NCBI RefSeq assembly: GCF_003086295.3
Contig: NC_092048.1
Span: 113,290,276 to 113,354,275 of the forward strand
Direction: 5' to 3'
Source: Arachis hypogaea
Lineage: Eukaryota > Streptophyta > Magnoliopsida > Fabales > Fabaceae
DNA length: 64,000 nt
Shown: positions 57,401 to 64,000 of the stretch, one piece after another
How positions within the stretch are numbered: position 1 is the stretch's first letter
Layout of the letters: each line of letters begins with the position of its first letter
The notes under the pieces: generated by a model
What the model was told of the DNA's origin: nothing
What the model saw: only the letters and a program-made list of their open reading frames with translations
The model's database searches: none
Program-made: the position numbers and the translations under genes

Positions 57401-59865
57401 TGAATTTCTGCTGTTGCGGCCTCTTCACTAGACGTTGATTCCTCCTCTGTCAACCTTTCAGGTTCTTCTTCTTCAAAGCTCTTCTGCACTGCATCTTCCA
57501 GTGAGTCCAACCTCATACATTCTCCCAATTGTTCTGGTGGGTAACTCATGGCCTTGAACACATTGAATGTCATCTTTTCATTGTGTAATCTTAGGGTGAG
57601 GTCACCTTTTTGGATATCAATGACAGCTCCAGCAGTAGCCAAGAACGGTCTTCCCAGGATGATGGAGGCCTTGGCTTCCTCCTGTATGTCCAACACTACA
57701 AAGTCTGCTAGGAAGATGAAATCCCCCACCTTCACCAGCAAATCTTCTACTACACCATGAGGGAACTTGAACGATCGGTCTGCCAGTTGTAGGGCCATTT
57801 TTGTTGGCTTAGCCTCTTCAATCTTCATTTTTCTCATCATAGCTACTGACATTAGATTTATGCTGGCTCCTAAGTCACATAAAGCTTTCTCCACTGTGAT
57901 CTCCCCTATAATACAAAGGATCTGGAAGCTCCCAGGATCATTTAATTTCTGGGGTAGCTTGTGCTGAATGATGGCACTACGTTCCTCGGTTAGTATCACC
58001 GTTTCGTTGTTCTTCCAACTTCTCTTTTTGGTCATCAATTCCTTCAAGAACTTGGCATAGAGCAGCATTTGCTCTATTGCTTTAGCAAAGGGTATGTTAA
58101 TTTGTAATTTCTTGAAGATTTCTAAAAATCTGGAGAACTGGCTGTCATCCCCCTTCTTCTTCAGTTGTTGAGGATATGGGACTTTCGGAACATATGGCTT
58201 CGGCTCTCCTTTCTTTTGATGTGAGTTGGAGGTGGGGACTTGAACTTCATCTTGTTCCTCCTTTTTTCCAACTGAATCTTTCTCTTGTGGTTGCTTGGAA
58301 GTCTCCTTCAATACCTTTCCACTTCTGAGGGTGATAGCTTGACACTCCTCCCTTTGGTTTGAGTCAGTATCGCTGCGAGGGTTGTGGCTGGGAATTTGCT
58401 TGAATAAGTAGCCAATTTGTGTCTCAAGTTTCTTGATGGCAGCATCTTGATTCTGCATATTGGACCGCACTTCTTCTCGGAATGCCTTACTGTCTTGAAT
58501 CTCCTTGCATATGCCTTCAAGTAGAGTCTCAATCCTTGAGAGTCTGTCATCAGATGATGGTGGGTTGGGATTGGATGGATGAGAAGGGTTATTTTGGTTT
58601 TGGTATGGATGTGGAGAGGTGTTGTTAGGATGGTGTTGATATGATCTCTGTATGGAATGTTGGTGAGCTGCATGGTTGTTGGGGTTGTGACGTCTCTAAT
58701 CTTGGCCTTGATCCTGTTGATTTCCCCACCCAAAGTTTGGGTGATTCCTCCAACCAGGGTTGTAGGTCTTGGAGTATGGATCATGGGTCTGCCTGGGTGA
58801 GTTTCCAATGTAGTTGGCTTGTTCATGCTCACCTTCTGCCTCTGCATTCACCCCCTCTTGGGTTGTTGATGAGGTGGTGATTGCTGCTACTTGGTTCCTC
58901 TCCATCTTCTTGGTGAGGTCAGCTAGCTGCTTGGTAATAAGCTTGTTTTGGGCCAGTAGTGCATTCACATTGTTTAGCTTCATCACTCCTCTAGTGTTGC
59001 CTCTTTCAAAAGCATAGAAGTAGTCATTCTCTGCTACAGTCTCAATGACATCTATGGCCTCCTCAATGGTCTTCTTTTTGTTCAGAGATCCCCCGGATGA
59101 GTGGTCTACTGCCTTCTTTGATTCGTAGGAGAGGCATTCATAGAAAATGTGTAGCTGCACCCATTCATTGAACATATCTGGTGGACACCTTCTTGTCAGG
59201 TCCTTAAACCTCTCCCATGCTTCGTAGAGAGTCTCACCATCTTGTTGTCTGAAAGTTTGAACCTCAGCTCTCAACCTGTTGATTCTTTGAGGAGGATAGA
59301 ATCTTGCCAAGAATTTGTTCACCACATCTTCCCAGGTTGTTAAGCTTTCCTTCAGGAAGGACTCCAGCCATTTAGATGCCTTGTCCTTGAGTGAGAAGGG
59401 AAATAAGAGCAGTCTATAGGTGTCAGGATGAACACCGTTAGACTTCACAGTATCACATATCCTCAGGAAGGTGGTTAAATGTTGGTTGGGGTCTTCTTGG
59501 ACACCTCCTCCGAACGAACAGTTGTTCTGAACCAGGGTGATGAGCTGTGGTTTTAGTTCAAAGTTGTTGGCATGTATGGTTGGCTTTTGAATGCTACTCC
59601 CATAGTTTCCTGGGTTTGGGTTGATATAAGAGCCTAAAACTCTTCTCTCCTGCCCAGCATGATTTGCTAGACCTTCTCTGCCATGGTTATGAGCTTCTTC
59701 TTCATGATGGTTCTCTATATTTTCATCCATGTTTGGTTCAAAATACTCCTCTTCTTCCTCCGCACCAACTACTCTCTTTCCTCTTGCTTCCCTCCTTAAT
59801 CTAAGGAAGGTCCTCTTAGGTTCAGAATCAAAGGAAGTTGAAGCCCCGCTTCTTCTCCCTGTCAT
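54465..59865 (-). pseudogene. Gag-Pol of element D, three nonsense codons and one frameshift
   Basis: Start at ATG 59865 (MTGRR), end at TAA 54465-54467. The domain order is that of element C: Gag (WLESFLKESLTTW, ARFYPPQ), no zinc knuckle, protease (DLGAS, ILGRPF), RT (FMDD), RNase H ([23 protein letters not shown]), integrase HHCC, core ([16 protein letters not shown]) and GPF tail. Breaks: TAG at 58696-58698, TAA at 57253-57255 and TAA at 55056-55058, each at a codon that is Gln in relatives, so each is a C-to-T change. A frameshift of about 2 nt near 55378-55383 lies just before the integrase core. The rest of the frame is continuous. The element is therefore only lightly decayed, consistent with the LTR age. 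Confidence 0.9.
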
Positions 59866-60122
59866 ACAACCAACACGGCACAAGTAAGGAAATAGATGCA
59901 GAAAGTATTTCTGTTAGAATTGCTGTTAGTGTGAGTGATGCAATATATCAAACAGTTAGTAGGTTAGTGGACTGAATTGTAAACAACTAAAAAAAAGTAA
60001 GGAAAAGGGGAGAAAATAACTAAAACTGAAAGTAAATTACTCAAACAGAATTTTAAATCAAACAAAAGAAAAATGCTCAATCTAGTTATCCTCCAATTTA
60101 ATCATTGTTGATACAAAATCAA
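59866..60122 (-). other. Leader of element D
   Basis: AT-rich leader of about 257 nt between primer site and gag. Element D lacks the CAG/GTAGGA splice-donor-like sequence present at the gag start of C (it reads CAGGGAGA). Nothing else seen. Confidence 0.6.
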
Positions 60123-60140
60123 TCCCCGGCAACGGCGCCA
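60123..60140 (-). promoter_or_regulatory. Primer binding site (tRNA-Asp), element D
   Basis: Minus strand TGGCGCCGTTGCCGGGGA, 6 nt from the LTR edge at 60147, with the same AGTTTA spacer as element C. Confidence 0.85.
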
Positions 60141-60146
60141 TAAACT

Positions 60147-62489
60147 TGATGCACGGAAACTTGTCTCTCAACAATTTTCCTTCGGCAAGTATACCGAATT
60201 GTCGTCAAGTAAAAATTCACAATAGAGTGAGGTCGAATCCCACAGGGATTGATTGGTCAAGCAATTTTAATTAGAGGAATGTTCTAGTCGAACTAAGCAG
60301 AATTGGATTTGAGATTTGCAGAAAATTAAATGGTGGGAAAGTAAATAGCAGAAAACGTAAATGCTGGAAATAAAAAGCTGAATGTAAATAGCGGAAAGTA
60401 AATTGCAGAATCTTAAATGGGAATAGGGAAGATGCTCATAAAAGTAGATTGCAGAATTTAAAGAGAATGGGTAAGATCAGAAATGGGGAATTCATTGGGC
60501 TTAGGAGATGTTGCATTCTCTGGATCAAGTTCATTTTCATCTCTTCCTCAATCAATGCATTCATTGATCTCCTTGGCAATCTTAAGTGATCGAATTCCAA
60601 TTTCTTGGTAATTCAATCTCTCAAATCTTGATCAATAGCCAATTCCTTGGTCAATTACTCATGAGAAGAGATGAAGTATGGTCACTGATTATACCACATG
60701 TATTTCCAAATCAAAGTGTTGGTAGGATTATATGTCACTATATCCATCCAAACCCCAATTTGGTCCAACATGAGAAAGTATTTCTAGCATGATCTCTTCA
60801 TTCCTCTTCCAAAGTTCCAAAGAGATCCAAGTATGAATAGCTTCTTTTCCAAGATAACTACCCAATTAAATGAAGCTTGAAAGCTTTCTAGTAAAATCAA
60901 GAAAAAAGATAGAAGAAGAATAATAAAAACTAATATTGATCCATCAAATTACAACAGAGCTCCCTAACCCAATGAAATGGGTTTAGTTGTTCATAGCTCT
61001 GGAAATAGAAAACAAAGATGGAAAATACATTATGAAAAGTAAACTAGAAGTGCAGAGAAAGTAAAATTATACAGAGAGTAGTTCTCAAATTTCCAAACCC
61101 CCTTTCTGATTCAAAACTACCCCTATATATACTACTCTTCTGATCTTCTAGTTGGTTCTTCAAATCTTGGATATGGGCCTTTGGATCTTGAGTTTGAAGC
61201 AGTTATCTTCTTCAGTGGGCTTAGCTTTACTTGCAGAGAGAAATTGTGAAGTAGGCAGGGACTTTTAGCTTAGGACGTTAGTGGCGTTAACGTTAAGTGA
61301 AAGTGTGGGTTCGAGAACGTTAGTGGCAGTCACCTTTTTCACTAACGTTCCTAACCCAAGGATGATCCACGTTAACTTCAACGTTAGTGGCACCAACGTG
61401 ACCACTAACGTTGCCTCTTGGTCCTTCGCACACGTTATTGGGGCTTACCTTTTCCAATAACATTGAGAATCCTCCCTTCCCCCTACGTTAGAGTTCACGT
61501 TAGTGTGGCTAACGTGACCTTTAACGTGGGTTTGCCAAATCTTCGAAAATGTTAGTGACACTTACCTTTGTCACTAATGTTTCAAAATGCCCCTACTTCC
61601 CACGTTAGAGTCCATGTTAACTAGGTTAACGTGGCTTCTAACGTTATGGTGATAGCCATCTCCAACGTTAGTGACAAAGGTGAGTGTCACTAACGTTGGC
61701 TCATCATTCTTTCATCCACGTTTGCTTCCACGTTAACTAAGTTAACGTGGGAGTTAACGTTGCTCATAGTGGCTCATTCCAAAGTTAGTGACAAAGGTGA
61801 GTGTCACTAACGTTGGCGATTCTTGCTCCCTCCACGTTAGCTTCCATGTTAACTAAGTTAACATGGCAACTAACGTGGCTCAAAGTGGCTTAGTCCAACG
61901 TTAGTGACAAAGGTGAGTGTCACTAACGTTGGCCATTCTTTTTCTTCCCCAGGTTAGAGTCCACGTTAACTGAGTTAACGTGGCTCTTAACGTGGCCAAT
62001 ATGAGCTTGGTCCAACGTTAGTGACAAAGGTGAGTGTCACTAACGTTGGCTTCATTTTCTTCTTCCACGTTAGAGTTCACGTTAACTTAGTTAACGTGAC
62101 TCTTAACATGGGCTATGATGGCTTCGAGGACGTTATTGGCGATTACTTTTCTCATTAACGTTGCAAGCTAGCTCCCATTCCACGTTAGTGGTTACGTTAG
62201 TTAGACTAACGTGGCTGCTAACGTGGTTCTTCCTTGCTTTCTTTGTCCTGAAATCAAGCAATAGAGTGCATCAAAGTTCTAATCCAAATCATGAGACATG
62301 CATCATCCAATTTGTCATTCAATTCTTGCATAATTCTCATGAAATCATGTAAAGTGCACAATGTTTGCTTGAATCAAGATGTGAGTGAAATTCTACCCAA
62401 AACTTACTTATTTCCTAAGAAAGTGCATGAAACTACCCTAAAACCATAAAGAAAAGGTCAGTGAAACTGGCCAAAATGCCCTGGCATCA
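60147..62489 (-). repeat. 5' LTR of element D
   Basis: 2343 bp, the partner of 50465-52807 at a constant offset of 9682, so there are no net indels between them. TATATATA at 61124-61131, U5 hairpin 60181-60198, hairpin array at about 61272-62227. Confidence 0.93.
61272..62227 (-). repeat. Hairpin array in U3 of element D, 5' LTR copy
   Basis: Same two-type alternating array as in the 3' LTR. Some substitutions between the two LTRs break a stem (for example AACGTTAGTG to AAAGTTAGTG near 61785) and others restore pairing relative to the partner LTR. Confidence 0.8.
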
Positions 62490-63934
62490 GGTAGCGAAAG
62501 TGCGAGAAGAAGACCATAACAAGTTGTGCTACCATATTGTTGAAGAGACGGATGACCAAAAGGGTGAACATGAGAAAGTTGTTGAGAATGAACTCTGTGA
62601 GTTTGATGAAAAGGAACCTTAGCTTGAGGCAAAGAGCGAACTGAAACCTCTTCCATCTCATTTGAAGTATGCTTTCTTAGAGGTCAACCAAAAGTTTTCG
62701 GTCATTATTGCTAGTGAGCTTTCTAGTGAAGAAGAAGAAAAGCTCATAGATGTTCTAAGAAATTACAAGAAGGCAATTGGTTGGAGCCTAGCCGATATTG
62801 TGGGATTGACCCTCGCAAGTGCATGCATCGTATATTTCTCCAAGAGGAAGCTAGGCCGGTTAGGCAACCGCAAAGGAGGCTCAACCCAACCATCCTTGAT
62901 GTGGTAAAGAAGGAGGTCACTAGGCTACTTGATGCGGGTATTATATACCCAATTTCTGACAGTGAGTGGGTGAGCCCGGTCTAGGTTGTTCCCAAGAAAT
63001 CGAGCTTCACTGCGGTTAAGAAGGATGACGGTGAAGTGGTCACCAAAAGAGTACAAAATGCATGGCGAGTATGCATCGATTATAGAAGATTGAATGCCGC
63101 CACAAGGAAGGACCACTACCCTTTGCCCTTTATCGATAAGATGTTGGACCGTTTGGCGGGTAAATCCCATTATTGCTTTCTTGATGGATACACTGGTTAC
63201 TTCTAGATTCACATTGCTCCTGAAGATCAGTAAAAGACCACATTCACTTGCCCTTTTGGCACCTTTGCCTACAAAAGGATGCCATTTGGACTATGTAATG
63301 CACCTGCTACTTTTCAGCGGTGTATGACCAGTGTCTTTTCCGACCTAATGGAGGGTTTTTTGGAAGTATTTATGGATGACTTCAGTGTTTATGGAACTTT
63401 ATTTGATTGTTGCTTAGAAAACTTGGCCAAGGTCTTAGCTAGATGTGTTGACATTAACCTTGTCTTAAATTTTGAAAAATGTCACTTTATGGTAAGACAA
63501 GGCATAGCGTTAGGACATGTAGTTTCTCATGAAGGCATTTCTGTAGACCCGACCAAGGTTGATGTTATCAGCACTTTACCTCACCCCTCGTCTGTGAGGG
63601 AGGTCCGCTCATTTTTGGGACATGCAGGATTTTACAGGCGCCTTATTAAAGATTTCAGCAAAATTGCTTTGCCATTGTCGTGCCTACTCCAAAAAGATGT
63701 GGACTTTGAGTTTGACAGTGCATGTGTGAAAGCATTTGAAGAGTTAAGGAGAGTTCTCACCATGGCACCAATTGTGCGAGGCCCCAACTGGACATTGTCA
63801 TTCGAGAAAATGTGCGATGCGTCAAACCATGCTGTAGGTGCAGCGCTTGCACAGCGCGATGGTAAACTCCCTTATGTTATTGCTTACTCTTCTAAAACAC
63901 TGGATGCAGCACAATCCAACTATACCACTACAGA
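62490..63934 (+). pseudogene. Element E pol: RT and RNase H start, decayed and truncated
   Basis: This resumes E after element D. The pre-RT linker (LKYAFLEVN) is followed by RT ([34 protein letters not shown]) and the start of RNase H (CDASNHAVGAALAQ, SNYTTTE). Stops include TAG near 62621 (Gln in relatives), TAG at about 62982, TAG near 63205 and TAA near 63231, plus frame changes near 62850 and 63270. It is cut at about 63934, so the rest of RNase H and all of integrase are missing. It is about 95% identical to element A over the shared part, so A and E are the same family. Confidence 0.85.
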
Positions 63935-64000
63935 GTTACTTGGTCACGGAGGACCGTGCTAGATTCTAAGTGTGGGGAGTTCGTTCGACCGATCTCCATG
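63932..64000 (+). other. Rearranged junction: RNase H joined to env-like 3' region
   Basis: RNase H sequence stops at ACAGAG. It is followed by AGAGTTACTTGGTCA (63932-63946), which matches 13281-13295 of element A. Sequence matching 13109 onward (the end of the env-like ORF and its TAAGTGTGGGG flank) then runs to the window edge. The pieces are in reversed order relative to A. This indicates a deletion with a short templated insertion. Confidence 0.7.

Larger units (their letters stand above)
50460..62494 (-). mobile_element. Element D: full-length decayed Ty3/gypsy retrotransposon, flanked by GGTAG
   Basis: The element proper is 50465-62489 (12,025 bp) on the minus strand, with 2343-bp LTRs at both ends and GGTAG target duplications (50460-50464 and 62490-62494). 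It splits element E between protease and RT. I count about 64 LTR differences by eye (2.7%), roughly 1 million years at 1.3e-8, clearly older than element C. Its gag-pol is a close relative of C's but carries three nonsense codons and one frameshift. Confidence 0.93.

Overview
This window is plant nuclear DNA made almost entirely of nested LTR retrotransposons of the Ty3/gypsy superfamily. I found no host gene, tRNA, rRNA or CRISPR array. The coding content looks like the Athila side of Ty3/gypsy: non-chromodomain integrase, tRNA-Asp primer sites, and an env-like 'putative plant transposon protein' ORF in one element. The solo LTR at 8138-9885 carries the GGCGTTGAACGCC-type palindromes and a minus-strand TGATGAGCGGATAATTT start that I associate from memory with peanut (Arachis). 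That genus call is recollection, about 0.6.

Largest structural fact: positions 1360-19920 and 20921-39387 are the same 18.5 kb, separated by exactly 1000 N. The left copy stops at the gap and the right copy begins at it. Single-base deletions pile up at the right end of the left copy and at the left end of the right copy. This is best read as two overlapping contigs that were scaffolded without being merged, so the duplication is probably false. The better joined locus is 1 to about 9 kb from the left copy continued by about 29 kb to 64 kb from the right copy.

Layout of the joined locus. Host element A (plus strand) has its left part outside the window. Four insertions sit in it: (1) element F, 1-4754, a non-autonomous element with gag-protease and an integrase tail but no RT, RNase H or integrase core; (2) solo LTR G, minus, 5839-7280, flanked by GGCCA; (3) solo LTR H, minus, 8138-9885, flanked by GTTCT; (4) element C, 33036-44966, complete, flanked by CATTT, with two 2318-bp LTRs that differ at about 7 sites and one intact 1790-aa gag-pol ORF. 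A then resumes at 44967 and ends in an LTR at 46054-47803. That LTR has a PPT region on its left and a primer site on its right, so it also serves as the 5' LTR of a second element, E. E's gag-protease is followed by element D (minus, 50465-62489, flanked by GGTAG, 2343-bp LTRs differing at about 64 sites, decayed gag-pol). E resumes with RT-RNase H until a scrambled deletion junction near 63934.

The most interesting signal is repeated RNA-type structure in the non-coding parts of these diverged elements. A pair of hairpins follows every pol stop codon by about 8-10 nt, with compensatory base changes. A second hairpin with an AGGA-type loop precedes the 3' LTR. A third with a TGCACTTG-type loop lies in U5. 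Most LTRs also carry an array of palindromes whose sequence differs by family. These features look selected, and I cannot match them to a described function.

Functionally, only element C looks able to make a complete Gag-Pol. F could be mobilised only in trans. A, D and E are decayed, mostly through C-to-T or G-to-A nonsense changes, as expected for heavily cytosine-methylated repeats.
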